64,000 nt of DNA from Streptomyces sp. NBC_01217 (GTDB lineage: Bacteria; Actinomycetota; Actinomycetes; Streptomycetales; Streptomycetaceae). The notes below the pieces were generated by a model that was given only the letters and a program-made list of their open reading frames with translations, was not told where the DNA came from and made no database searches. Made by a program: the position numbers and the translations under genes. The stretch is from NCBI RefSeq assembly GCF_035994185.1, contig NZ_CP108538.1:6571001-6635000 (forward strand), in the 5' to 3' direction. Shown piece after piece: positions 34,694 through 43,360 of the stretch (its first letter is position 1; each line of letters begins with the position of its first letter).

Positions 34694-35772
34694 CGGCCCA
34701 CCCGGGGATCGAGCAGCGGATAGAGCACATCGGCAAGGGTGTTCGCCAGGATCACCGCGGTGGCGAAGACGAAGAACAGCCCTTGTACGAGGGGAAGGTC
34801 GGGCACGCTGAGGCCCTGGTAGAAGAGACCGCCGAGGCCCGGCCAGGAGAACACCGTCTCGACCAGGATCTGCCCGGCGACCACATGCCCCAGGTTCACG
34901 AACATCAGCGTGAAAGTCGGCAGCATCGCGTTCGGCACGGCGTGCTTGCGGCGCACGACATCGTCCCGCAGCCCCTTCGCACGGGCCGTCGTCAGATAGT
35001 CGCTGCCCATCTCGTCCAGCAGCGAGGAGCGCATCACCAGCAGGGTCTGCGCGTACCCGACCGCGACGAGCGTGATCACAGGGAGGACCAGATGGTGCGC
35101 CACATCGAGGATGTAGGCGAATCCGCTCTCGCCGCCCGATTCCAGACCGCCCGTCGGGAACATCCCGGGGATCGGGCCGACGCCCACCGAGAAGACGATG
35201 ATCAGGAGCAGACCCAGCCAGAACGACGGCACCGAGTAGAGCGTGAGCGCGAACGCGGTGTTGAACCGGTCGCTCGTGGAGCCGTTGCGCCAGGCGGTAC
35301 GGGTGCCCAGCCAGATGCCGAGCGCGGTGTAGAGGACGTACGACGTGCCGGTGAGCAGCAGGGTCGCGGGGAGCGCCTCGGTGATCTTGTCGATGACGGG
35401 TGCGTGGAACTGGAACGAGGTGCCGAAGTCGCCCGTGAGGGCGTCCCCGACGTAGCTGGTGAACTGCCGCCACATCGGCTGGTCGAGGCCGAACTGGTGC
35501 CGGAGCGACTGGAGCTGCTCGGCGGAGACCGGGCGGCCGCCCGTCATCTGCTTCACCGGGTCGCTGGGGATGAGCCGGAACAGGAAGAAGCTGGTGACCA
35601 GGACCGCGAACAGGGAGACGGTCGCTCCCGCGATCTTGGCCGCCACGTACTGGAGATAGGCCTTGGTGTTGCGCGCCCGTGGACCGCGGGCGGCCGAGGA
35701 GCCGGCCTGGGCCGGATCCTCGGTGTCCGCGTCCGCGATCTGCACGAGCGCCGGAGTGCTTTCAGCTGTCAT
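34690..35772 (-). CDS. Dipeptide/oligopeptide ABC transporter permease (DppB/OppB type)
   Basis: Inner-membrane permease, 360 residues. After a 35-residue cytosolic tail come a first segment (IAGATVSLFAVLVTSFFLFR) and the conserved periplasmic-side region LIPSDPVKQMTGGRPVSAEQ, then LRHQFGLDQPMWRQF. The EAA loop is TTARAKGLRDDVVRRKHAVP. The C-terminus LANTLADVLYPLLDPRVG is a family hallmark. The gap to the substrate-binding protein gene upstream holds an inverted-repeat element and a hairpin, which may lower expression of the permeases relative to the binding protein. Confidence 0.93.
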   Translation of the reverse strand: MTAESTPALVQIADADTEDPAQAGSSAARGPRARNTKAYLQYVAAKIAGATVSLFAVLVTSFFLFRLIPSDPVKQMTGGRPVSAEQLQSLRHQFGLDQPMWRQFTSYVGDALTGDFGTSFQFHAPVIDKITEALPATLLLTGTSYVLYTALGIWLGTRTAWRNGSTSDRFNTAFALTLYSVPSFWLGLLLIIVFSVGVGPIPGMFPTGGLESGGESGFAYILDVAHHLVLPVITLVAVGYAQTLLVMRSSLLDEMGSDYLTTARAKGLRDDVVRRKHAVPNAMLPTFTLMFVNLGHVVAGQILVETVFSWPGLGGLFYQGLSVPDLPLVQGLFFVFATAVILANTLADVLYPLLDPRVGR

Positions 35773-35801
35773 GGGGAACTCTCGTTACTCGTGCTGCACT
35801 T

Positions 35802-35961
35802 AGAGGGACCGGCAATTGGGGGGCGGCGTCGCCGGGCTGGGCACGCGCATCTGCGGCGTTGTCGTCAATCACCATGGCTCCGCCATGCCTCGATCCTCCG
35901 CCTCGCAGCTGCACGCACCCAGCCCCGCTCCTTCTTCCACCCCCCAATTGCCGGTCCCTCT
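35802..35961. repeat. 160-bp element with perfect 22-bp terminal inverted repeats (MITE-like)
   Basis: Bases 35802-35823 (AGAGGGACCGGC followed by AATTGGGGGG) are the exact reverse complement of 35940-35961. The 116 bp between are non-coding and contain a smaller hairpin CATGGC-TCC-GCCATG (35873-35887). I see no clear target-site duplication. Size and ends fit a miniature inverted-repeat element; alternatively it is a long-range RNA stem acting as an attenuator between the binding-protein and permease genes. Copies elsewhere in the genome would decide. Confidence 0.7.
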
Positions 35962-35969
35962 TCGAGGAA

Positions 35970-36003
35970 CCGGCGGGGCGGCTCCTTCGCCGCCCCGGCC
36001 GGC
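35970..36003 (-). terminator. Hairpin after the substrate-binding protein gene
   Basis: CGGGGCGGC (35974-35982) pairs with GCCGCCCCG (35989-35997) over TCCTTC, extended outwards by CCGG/CCGG with a bulge. It lies just after the stop of the binding-protein gene in the direction of transcription, before the inverted-repeat element. Confidence 0.55.
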
Positions 36004-36025
36004 CCCTCTCAACCCGTCCGCGTGA

Positions 36026-37897
36026 TTACTCGCGGTCGTCCACAGTGGTGCGGCGGCGCCGTGCGATGAACAGCCCGCCGGCGGCGAGCACCACGACCAC
36101 CACAATGACGCCGATGACGACACCGGTGGAGCTGGACCCGCCGGAGCCGTCCGAACTGCTGCTGCCCGCCGGAACGGCCGACCACCAGCTCCAGTACCCG
36201 TCCTGGCCGTAGATGTTGCCTGCCGCCGAGGGCATGGTCGTGATCGACTTGATCTGGTCGGTGCGGTAGGCCTCGACCGCGTTCGGGTACGCGATGATGT
36301 TCATGTACCCGGAGTCGTACATCCACGACTCCATCTGCTTGACGATGTCCGCGCGCTTGGCGGGGTCGTACTCGGCGAGCTGCTTCTTGTAGAGCTCGTC
36401 GTACGTCTTGTCGCAGATGAAGTTGTCCGTGGCGGCGCTGTCCTTGGCCTTGGCCGGCAGGGCGGCGCAGGTGTGGATGCCGAGGACGAAGTCCGGGTCC
36501 GGGTTCACGGACCAGCCGTCGAAGGCGAGGTCGTACTCACCGGCGTACCAGGGCACGGAGACGTCGTCGAGACAGTCGACCTTGAGGCCGATGCCGAGCT
36601 TGCCCCACCACTCCTTGAGGTACTTGCCGATCGCCTTGTCGTTCGGGTCCGTGGCGTGGCACAGGATGCGCAGGTCGAGCGGCTTGCCGTCCTTGCCGAC
36701 GCGCTGGTCGCCCTTGAGCTTGTAGCCCGCGTCGTCGAGGAGCTGGGCCGCCTTGGCCGGGTCGTACGCGAGGCTCTGCTCGGCGGACGGCTGCCAGAAG
36801 TACGTCGAGAAGCGCGGCGGGATGTAGCCCTGGCCCTCGACGGCGTGGCCCTGGAAGACCTTGTCGATGATGGTCTTGCGGTCGATCGACAGGAAGAGGG
36901 CCTGGCGCACCTTCTGGTCGAGAAGGGCCTTGTTGCCGTCGCCGAAGTTCTTGCCGTCCTTGGTCTGCGCGCCCGGGTTGGTGGCCAGCGCGAAGAAGCG
37001 GCGGCCGGGGCCCTCGTTGACCTTGACGTTCTTCTCGCCCTTGAGGGACGCGGCCTGGGCGGGCGTCAGCGCGGGGGAACCCGCGACGAAGGAGACCTCG
37101 CCCTTGCGCAGGGCGGCGACCGCGGCGTCCTGGTCCTTGTACGTCTTGAAGACCAGCTCGTCGAACTTCGGCGCACCGCGCCAGAAGTCCTTGTTGGCCT
37201 TGAGCTTCACGTACTGGTCGACCTTGTAGTCCGTCAGGATGAACGGCCCGTTGCCGACGATCGGGAACTTCGTGTCGTTGTTGAACTTGGAGAAGTCACC
37301 GACCTTCTCCCAGACGTGCTTCGGCACTATCGGCACATCGAGCGCGGCCATGGTGGCCTGCGGCTCCTTGAGCTGGATGACCAGCTGCGTCGGGCTCGGA
37401 GCCGTCACCTTCTCGAAGTTCGCGACGAAGTTGCCGTTGGCCTGCGCGGCGCCCTCATCGCTCATGATCTTGTTGAACGTCCATGCCGCGTCCTCGGCGG
37501 TGACCTGCTGGCCGTCCGACCACTTGGAGTCGGACCGGATGGTGTACGTCCAGGTCAGCTTGTCCGCGGACGGCTCCCACTTGGTGGCGAGGCCGGGGAT
37601 CGCGTGGTTGTCCTTGGCGTCGTAGTTCGTCAGGAAGTCGTACATGAGCCGACTGACGCTCGTACTGAACAGCTTCTGAGCGAGGAACGGGCTCAGGGAG
37701 TCGACGCTCTGTGCGACGGCGACGGTCAGCGTCGACTTGCCGCTGTCGGCTGCCTGCGCCTGCTGCGGCGCGGCAACGAGGGGCACGCCCGGGACGATGG
37801 ATCCGGCGGCCAGCGCCAGAGCGGCGGCACCGGAGGCCAGAAGCACACGCAGACGTGAGCGTGGCTGGGCGGAGGGTGGTGGAACTCTTACGACCAT
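36026..37897 (-). CDS. ABC transporter substrate-binding protein, family 5, with C-terminal membrane anchor
   Basis: Extracellular solute capture for the importer encoded downstream. 623 residues. Signal peptide about residues 1-49 ending AQAADS, with no lipobox Cys. SBP_bac_5 domain at about 55-560: PFLAQKLFSTSVSRLMYDFL, WTYTIRSDSKWSDGQQVTAE, IVGNGPFILTDYKVDQYVKL. After the domain come a Ser/Gly linker (GSSSSDGSGGSSS), a membrane helix (VVIGVIVVVVVLAAGGLFIA) and a basic tail, so it is tethered by a C-terminal helix instead of a lipid. First gene of the operon with a good promoter upstream. Confidence 0.92.
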   Translation of the reverse strand: MVVRVPPPSAQPRSRLRVLLASGAAALALAAGSIVPGVPLVAAPQQAQAADSGKSTLTVAVAQSVDSLSPFLAQKLFSTSVSRLMYDFLTNYDAKDNHAIPGLATKWEPSADKLTWTYTIRSDSKWSDGQQVTAEDAAWTFNKIMSDEGAAQANGNFVANFEKVTAPSPTQLVIQLKEPQATMAALDVPIVPKHVWEKVGDFSKFNNDTKFPIVGNGPFILTDYKVDQYVKLKANKDFWRGAPKFDELVFKTYKDQDAAVAALRKGEVSFVAGSPALTPAQAASLKGEKNVKVNEGPGRRFFALATNPGAQTKDGKNFGDGNKALLDQKVRQALFLSIDRKTIIDKVFQGHAVEGQGYIPPRFSTYFWQPSAEQSLAYDPAKAAQLLDDAGYKLKGDQRVGKDGKPLDLRILCHATDPNDKAIGKYLKEWWGKLGIGLKVDCLDDVSVPWYAGEYDLAFDGWSVNPDPDFVLGIHTCAALPAKAKDSAATDNFICDKTYDELYKKQLAEYDPAKRADIVKQMESWMYDSGYMNIIAYPNAVEAYRTDQIKSITTMPSAAGNIYGQDGYWSWWSAVPAGSSSSDGSGGSSSTGVVIGVIVVVVVLAAGGLFIARRRRTTVDDRE

Positions 37898-37970
37898 GGT
37901 CAGGGACCTCGCGTCATGACTCGCACGGAGAAGGCGGTTTGATCTGGGGTTCGCCAGCTGGTGAAGCGAA

Positions 37971-38000
37971 GGTTTATCAGCGGTGGTCGAGCCACGTCAA
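37971..38000 (-). promoter_or_regulatory. Probable promoter of the peptide importer operon
   Basis: On the minus strand TTGACG (38000-37995) and TAAACC (37976-37971) are 18 bp apart, about 75 bp before the binding-protein start. The -35 is close to consensus; the -10 is weaker. Confidence 0.5.
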
Positions 38001-38037
38001 CGGTCACCGAAACGGCGTGTGGTCTGCGGGAATGCAT

Positions 38038-38073
38038 TGAGGGCCCGCGCCGTGGAGACGGTGCGGACCCTCA
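38038..38073. terminator. Terminator after the EspI-like ATPase gene
   Basis: TGAGGGCCCGCGCCGT (38038-38053) pairs with ACGGTGCGGACCCTCA (38058-38073), with one mismatch and one G-T pair and a 4-nt loop. It separates the type VII locus from the importer promoter. Confidence 0.6.
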
Positions 38074-38094
38074 TTGGTTTAGACCTCTGTCGCC

Positions 38095-40749
38095 TTACTG
38101 TTGAGGCGCTGACGGCGGCTGCTGATGCCATCCGGCAGGAGGTACGGGACCCTGCAGGTCGGGCGGGACCGGCTGACCGGACTGACCCGGCTGACCGGGC
38201 TGTTGCAGCTGGGGCGGCGGCGGCCCGGCCGGGCTCGCCGCGGACTGGGACTGCGAGGGCGGCGACTGCTGCCAGCCGTTCTGCTGCACTCCGGGACCGG
38301 GCTGCGGGGGGTACGGCTGCGAGGGTTGCTGCCCGCCGTACGGCTGTTGCTGCTGCGGGTACGGCTGTTGCGGGGCGTACTGCTGCTGGCCGGGCATCGG
38401 CGGGGCGTACTGCGGCGGCGGGTTGGAGCCGCTCGACGTCCACAGTCCCTGCTGCTGCTGGGCGCGCGCGAAGTCCTCGGCGACCATCGCGGAGAGGTTG
38501 AAATACGCTTCGCGGGTCTTGGGGCGCATCATGTCGAGGTCGACCTCGGCACCGGCCGACAGATGCTCGTCGAAGGGAACGACGACCACGCCGCGGCAGC
38601 GCGTCTCGAAGTGCTGCACGATGTCATCGACCTTGATCATCTTGCCGGTCTCGCGGACACCGGAGATGACGGTGATGGAGCGCTGTACGAGCTCCGCGTA
38701 CCCGTGCGCCGAGAGCCAGTCCAGCGTGGTGGACGCACTTGACGCACCGTCGACCGACGGCGTCGAGATGATGATCAGCTGATCGGCGAGGTCCAGCACT
38801 CCGCGCATCGCGCTGTAGAGCAGACCGGTGCCCGAGTCGGTGAGGATGATCGGGTACTGCTTGCCCAGCACGTCGATCGCGCGCCGGTAGTCCTCGTCGT
38901 TGAACGTCGTGGAGACCGCCGGGTCCACGTCGTTGGCGATGATCTCCAGACCGGAGGGCGCCTGCGAGGTGAAACGGCGGATGTCCATGTACGAGTTGAG
39001 GTACGGGATCGCCTGGACCAGGTCACGGATGGTGGCCCCGGTCTCCCGGCGCACCCGGCGGCCGAGCGTGCCCGCGTCCGGGTTGGCGTCGATGGCGAGG
39101 ATCTTGTCCTGCCGCTCGGTGGCCAGGGTCGAGCCGAGGGCGGTGGTCGTCGTGGTCTTGCCGACGCCGCCCTTGAGGCTGATGACCGCGATCCGGTAGC
39201 AGGACAGCACGGGCGTACGGATCAGGTCGAGCTTGCGCTGCCGCTCGGCCTCCTCCTTCTTGCCGCCCAGCTTGAAGCGGGCCGCGCTGGACGGCGTACG
39301 GCTGCTCTTCGCCTTCTGCTTGCCCCGGACGAGCCGGTCGGAGGAGAGCTCCACGGCTGCCGTGTACCCGAGCGGGGCGCCGGGCACGGAGCGCTCGCGC
39401 TGGTCGTGGGTGACCGGGGTCGGCCAGGCGGCGCCGGTGCGCGGGTCGACGGGCTGTCCCTGCGGCTGCTGCTGGGGCGGCTGATGCTGCTGAGGTGGCT
39501 GGGGGTAGGGCTGCTGCTGCGCGGGCGGCTGCGGGGCGTACTGCGCGGGCAGGTTGGGCGTGCCGCCCTGGGCCGGTGGGAGCGGCTGGACCGGCGGGAG
39601 AGGCTGCTGGGGTGCCTGGGGGACCTGCGGCGGCAGGGGAACGCCTTGCTGCGCGGGCCACTGGGGTGCCTGCGGGGGCTGGGGTGCCTGAGGAGGCTGC
39701 GGGAACCCGTAACCGCCCTGCGCGGGAGTCGGCTGCGCGGGGGGCGCGGGCTGCTGCGGGAACCCGTAACCGCCCTGCGGCGGCTGAGGTGCATGCGGCG
39801 GCTGGGGCGCTCCGGCCTGCGGGAATCCGTAGCCGCCGGGCACCTGATCGGCCGGTGTCTGCGCGGGCCACTGCGGCGCCGGCTGGGGCGCGACGGGCTG
39901 CGGCGTGGCGGGCTGGAAGGCGGGCGGCAGCGGCGGCAGGGCGCTCTGAGGCGGCGCCGGGGTCCAGGGGGTCGGCACGGCGGACGCCGGGCCGTCCTGC
40001 GGTGCGCCGACGGGCGGTGCGTCCTGGGGCGCCGCATCCGGGATGCCGCCTGAGGGTGCGTCCGCGTTGGCCGGAGTCTCGGTGGGCGCCGGGGCATCGG
40101 CGCCGGAATCCGCGGAGGCGGCGCTGTCGGTCTCCTCGGCGGTCGCGTCCGCCGCCTGCGCTGCGCCGGAGGCCTCGCCCTCATCCGTACCGTCGGCACC
40201 GGCATCCGCACCGGCGCCCACGGAGGGCGTACCCGGACCCGGGCCGCCCCCGTCCGCGTTCCTCGACGCCTCCTCGCGCTCCGCGATCTCCCGCTTCAGC
40301 GCGGCCGGAGAGAACCGCATGGTCGCGCCGCTCTCGACATCACCGCCGCCGAACGGGTCCACCATTCCGTCAAAAGCCTCCGCGGGAGAAGGGCCGGCGT
40401 CACCCGCCGCGGCCTGAATCGGAGCCGGAGCCTCAGCCGGAGCGGGAATGGGAGCAGGCGCCTGGGCCGGGGCAGGCGCAGGAGCGGGCGGCGCCGGAGC
40501 CCAGTCGGGGTCGAATCCGCCCGCGGCCGGCGGCGCGGGCACGGACAGCGGGGCCCCATTGGGCGGCGGAGGCGGCGCGAGGTGCGTTCCGGCACCGCCC
40601 GACGAGTCCCCCGGCGCGTTCTGCGTGTACCAGGCGGGCGGGGTGTAGTCGATGGTGAACTCACCCGTCATCTCGGCGGGCTCCGCGTCGGACGACTCGT
40701 CGACGGGCTTGTTCCAGCCCCCGCGGATCTCGTCCCGATCGCCGTTCAC
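38095..40749 (-). CDS. MinD/ParA-like ATPase with long Pro/Gln-rich N-terminus (EspI-like, type VII locus)
   Basis: 884 residues. Residues 1-450 are disordered and rich in Pro, Gln and Ala; they begin with a short conserved GGWNKPVDE and contain repeated QGGYGFPQ units. A ParA/MinD ATPase spans about 510-790: deviant Walker [18 protein letters not shown] near residue 526, switch [16 protein letters not shown], and [14 protein letters not shown] second Pro/Gln tail ends the protein. This architecture is that of EspI-type ATPases of ESX/type VII loci and not of chromosome-segregation ParA: there is no parB and the origin is not here. The gene lies at the edge of the locus. Its role in secretion is inferred. 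Confidence 0.8.
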   Translation of the reverse strand: MNGDRDEIRGGWNKPVDESSDAEPAEMTGEFTIDYTPPAWYTQNAPGDSSGGAGTHLAPPPPPNGAPLSVPAPPAAGGFDPDWAPAPPAPAPAPAQAPAPIPAPAEAPAPIQAAAGDAGPSPAEAFDGMVDPFGGGDVESGATMRFSPAALKREIAEREEASRNADGGGPGPGTPSVGAGADAGADGTDEGEASGAAQAADATAEETDSAASADSGADAPAPTETPANADAPSGGIPDAAPQDAPPVGAPQDGPASAVPTPWTPAPPQSALPPLPPAFQPATPQPVAPQPAPQWPAQTPADQVPGGYGFPQAGAPQPPHAPQPPQGGYGFPQQPAPPAQPTPAQGGYGFPQPPQAPQPPQAPQWPAQQGVPLPPQVPQAPQQPLPPVQPLPPAQGGTPNLPAQYAPQPPAQQQPYPQPPQQHQPPQQQPQGQPVDPRTGAAWPTPVTHDQRERSVPGAPLGYTAAVELSSDRLVRGKQKAKSSRTPSSAARFKLGGKKEEAERQRKLDLIRTPVLSCYRIAVISLKGGVGKTTTTTALGSTLATERQDKILAIDANPDAGTLGRRVRRETGATIRDLVQAIPYLNSYMDIRRFTSQAPSGLEIIANDVDPAVSTTFNDEDYRRAIDVLGKQYPIILTDSGTGLLYSAMRGVLDLADQLIIISTPSVDGASSASTTLDWLSAHGYAELVQRSITVISGVRETGKMIKVDDIVQHFETRCRGVVVVPFDEHLSAGAEVDLDMMRPKTREAYFNLSAMVAEDFARAQQQQGLWTSSGSNPPPQYAPPMPGQQQYAPQQPYPQQQQPYGGQQPSQPYPPQPGPGVQQNGWQQSPPSQSQSAASPAGPPPPQLQQPGQPGQSGQPVPPDLQGPVPPAGWHQQPPSAPQQ

Positions 40750-41067
40750 TTTGCCTCCTGGTGTGGTCGAGCACCCTTGTGCCTTGGTGGGTGGGGGCGA
40801 CCGTTTCCGTCTTCCTAACCGCCCGGCTCTCCCCCCGGGACACGCATCGCCTGCCCGCAGGTTCTTCTGCCGCGCCCGGACCCACCCTAATCGTCATGGG
40901 CCTCGCTCCGGCAGGCCGTACGGCACCGCAAGAGCTGTCCCGTACATCACGCACTGCCCCCAAGTGAACCGAGTGCGGCACAACATGGAGGGCGAAGCGG
41001 TCAAACTCGCACATCTGCGTGCGGAATGCCGAACGTTCCGTACGGGCCGCGAGGGAGCAGGCCTCCG
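40750..41067. other. Intergenic region with probable minus-strand promoter of the EspI-like gene
   Basis: 318 bp between two minus-strand genes. The minus strand carries TAGGGTG (box 40889-40884), the same -10-like sequence found before eccE, the WXG100 genes and eccD; no good -35 is seen. I recognise no coding sequence. Confidence 0.4.
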
Positions 41068-41790
41068 TCAGTCCATCCGGCGCGCGCCGCCCAGCAGTCC
41101 GGTCTCGGCGTCCGTCGCCTGGGTCATGACGAACTGCCGGTCGCGCTCCGCGCACCAGAGGGTGACGCCGTCCGCCAGTGTGGACAGCGCCTGCGTCTCG
41201 GCGTCCGGAAGATGCAGCATGCGACCGATCTGTGCCGCTTCATCGGGAGACACCCGTTGGATGCCGACCAGGGAAGACTTCTCGATCAGCCTCGGCGCCA
41301 CCGGACTCAGATACGGCAGCAGCGTCAGCACCGACTGCCACGGCCCGGACACCACCCGCCCGCGCGGTGGCCGCATGCCGCAGTCCCGCACCACGACCAC
41401 CGGCGAACCCGCCGAGGGCCCCTGCGGCGGCACCCGCCCCACGTCGTGCAGCGTGATGCACGGCTGACCGCCGCCCGCCGCGTGCGCCAGCGCCGTCCAT
41501 GTCTGGGCCCGCCCGGTCTCCACGACGATCCGCGCACCGGTCGCGGCCGCCCGCAGCGCGAGCACCTGCGCCGTCCACAGCCCGCCGATCAGCGTGATGT
41601 CGTACGGAGTCGGCCGGTTGATGCCGAGCACGGCGGCGCGGCCATGGGCGTCCACGCCGATGACCACCCCGTCGTCACCGACCGGCAGGGCCAGCGACGC
41701 CAACTGGTCGAACGGGACGGACTGGCGCTCGCGGCGCGGACCGACAAGACCGAAACCGAGCCGGGCACGAGCACGCGTGGGTACGGACAT
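41068..41790 (-). CDS. Conserved type VII locus protein, unknown function
   Basis: 240 residues, no membrane segment or signal. It starts RARARLGFGLVGPRRERQSV and has mixed alpha/beta composition (GVVIGVDAHGRAAVLGIN, GARIVVETGRAQTWTALA, VVVVRDCGMRPPRGRVV). It resembles no enzyme family I know. Its ATG overlaps the eccE stop (ATGA), so the two are co-translated, which ties it to the secretion machine, perhaps as a cytosolic partner. Seen only in actinobacterial type VII loci as far as I can tell; this is from context. Confidence 0.6.
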   Translation of the reverse strand: MSVPTRARARLGFGLVGPRRERQSVPFDQLASLALPVGDDGVVIGVDAHGRAAVLGINRPTPYDITLIGGLWTAQVLALRAAATGARIVVETGRAQTWTALAHAAGGGQPCITLHDVGRVPPQGPSAGSPVVVVRDCGMRPPRGRVVSGPWQSVLTLLPYLSPVAPRLIEKSSLVGIQRVSPDEAAQIGRMLHLPDAETQALSTLADGVTLWCAERDRQFVMTQATDAETGLLGGARRMD

Positions 41791-43133
41791 CAGCGGGTAC
41801 CCCCGAGCGGAAGCGTGGCGAGCACACCGGGCAGCTGCTCGCGGTCGAGCCGTACCAGCGCGGTCTTTACCCCGCGGGCGGTGCGCTCCAACTCATGGCG
41901 GGCGCCCACCAGTTCCTCGTCGCTGCGCCCGGTGATCCGGATGTGTCCGGTGATCGAGACGCCCTGCCGCTCACCCTGCCCCAGCGTGAGGCTGAACGTC
42001 GTGGCGAGCGCCGGCATCGAGGTGAGCAGGGCGACGAGCTGAGGCATCGCCGCACCGCCGCCACCACCGCTGCCGCCGAACTGCGGCCAGCGCGCCACCC
42101 AGTAGGTCGTGTGCCACCGGTCGTCGCAGCGCCAGGTCCGCGAGGTCTCCTCGGTGCGGCGCACCGGCGTCCCGCTCCGGCCCGCCTGCGCCATGGCCGG
42201 GGCGCTGGCACAGACCGAGGTCGCGATCGCGGACGTCAGCTCCTGCTCGGTCAGCACCGTCGCGCGGAAACCCGCCCCGGTCAGCCTGCTGGACAACTGG
42301 TCGGCCGCGCGCACCACGCACTTCTGCGCGCCCGTGATGCCACCGCCGCGCGCCTGCACGGCCTCCGGGCAGAGCTCCGGGTCCAGCTTGAGCGCGATCC
42401 AGGTGATCCGGACGGCGGGCGAACCGGTCTGGGCCTGCAGCGGCGCGTAGTTGCGTGCGGCGACGGACTGCTGGGGCAGATGCGGGGCGGGTGCGGGCTG
42501 GGTGTGCTGCACGATCTGCGCCGACTCCAGCCGGATGCCGTCGACTTCGAGCACATCCCGTACGAGCGCCAGGGGCAGCGGCTGCGCGGACCGGTCCGGC
42601 CTGAGAGCCGAGGCGTCCGACTCCACCTGGAGGACGGCCGTGACGAACGTACCGTCACCGATCATTCCGACCGGCCGCCGGTCACGGTCGCTGAAGGAGT
42701 ACGTGCGCAACGCCGGATCGCACTCGACGGCGGGCGCGATCCCCGGCTCGGTACCCGTGGGCAGCTCCAGCGAACCGGCCCTGCGCGAACGCGCCCGCAG
42801 CGAGAGGACGGTGCCCAGCCACTCCGGAAGCGAGCGGCGGTGCCTGCGCACGACGGCCAGCAGTACCAGCAGCGCCGCGACCACCACGGCCGGGACCAGC
42901 AGCAGGGGCTCGACCACCCACGCCGCGAGCAGCAGCGCGGCCGCGATCTCCAGCAGTACGAGTTGTTGCAATCGGAACGAACCCAGCTGTCCCGGGCGTC
43001 CGTTGAGCCGTGCCGGGGCCGGTCCGCCGGAGCCCCGCGAACGACCGCGGGAGGCCGGTGGGCCGGCAGCCGGGGGAGCCGTGGGGACAGTCGCGTTCCC
43101 GGCCGGACGTGTCCGTGTCGCGGAAGCCGTCAT
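41790..43133 (-). CDS. eccE: Type VII secretion protein EccE
   Basis: Peripheral component of the ESX membrane complex, 447 residues. A Pro/Gly-rich N-terminal tail precedes two adjacent membrane segments (about 60-100: LVLLEIAAALLLAAWVVEPL and VPAVVVAALLVLLAVV). The rest is a soluble EccE-type domain (SLPEWLGTVLSLRARS, RTYSFSDRDRRPVGMIGDGT, QCVVRAADQLSSRL-like KCVVRAADQLSSRL). The ATG at 43133 has GGGGGGAA upstream; the frame is open further, but that part is non-coding in character. It is divergent from eccB. Confidence 0.85.
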   Translation of the reverse strand: MTASATRTRPAGNATVPTAPPAAGPPASRGRSRGSGGPAPARLNGRPGQLGSFRLQQLVLLEIAAALLLAAWVVEPLLLVPAVVVAALLVLLAVVRRHRRSLPEWLGTVLSLRARSRRAGSLELPTGTEPGIAPAVECDPALRTYSFSDRDRRPVGMIGDGTFVTAVLQVESDASALRPDRSAQPLPLALVRDVLEVDGIRLESAQIVQHTQPAPAPHLPQQSVAARNYAPLQAQTGSPAVRITWIALKLDPELCPEAVQARGGGITGAQKCVVRAADQLSSRLTGAGFRATVLTEQELTSAIATSVCASAPAMAQAGRSGTPVRRTEETSRTWRCDDRWHTTYWVARWPQFGGSGGGGGAAMPQLVALLTSMPALATTFSLTLGQGERQGVSITGHIRITGRSDEELVGARHELERTARGVKTALVRLDREQLPGVLATLPLGGTR

Positions 43134-43360
43134 TCCGGCGTTCCCCCCGTTCGTCAGTCCCCAACTCCACCCGTATTCCGCCTGTCCCGCAGGGGGCTTC
43201 GGCGGCTGGATCACCCTACCCGCCCCCACACCGCCGACGGTCAGCAGGCATAGTAGGGGGCCGGTCCGGCACCGAGGTCCGGCATCGCGGGCCCGGCACG
43301 GGGCCGGTGATGCGACCGCCCCTGGTGCCGCGCGGGGAGACACGGGAGAAGAAGCGACTC
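43134..43360. promoter_or_regulatory. Divergent promoter region eccE / eccB
   Basis: 227 bp. On the minus strand TAGGGTG (box 43218-43213) lies 80 bp before the eccE start. On the plus strand GGGAGAAG precedes the eccB ATG. I found no convincing -35 for either direction. Confidence 0.4.

Noticed and set aside
39495..40658. 387-codon plus-strand frame opposite the Pro/Gln-rich part of the EspI-like gene
   Set aside because: Ala/Arg/Gly-rich antisense shadow with no start signal or motif.
38095..40749. Calling the MinD/ParA-like ATPase a chromosome partition protein
   Set aside because: There is no parB, parS or origin here; the Pro/Gln-rich N-terminus and the position at the type VII locus fit an EspI-like protein.
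40761..41067. Short plus-strand frames in the gap between the EspI-like gene and its neighbour
   Set aside because: No ribosome-binding site, no recognisable product and weak codon bias.
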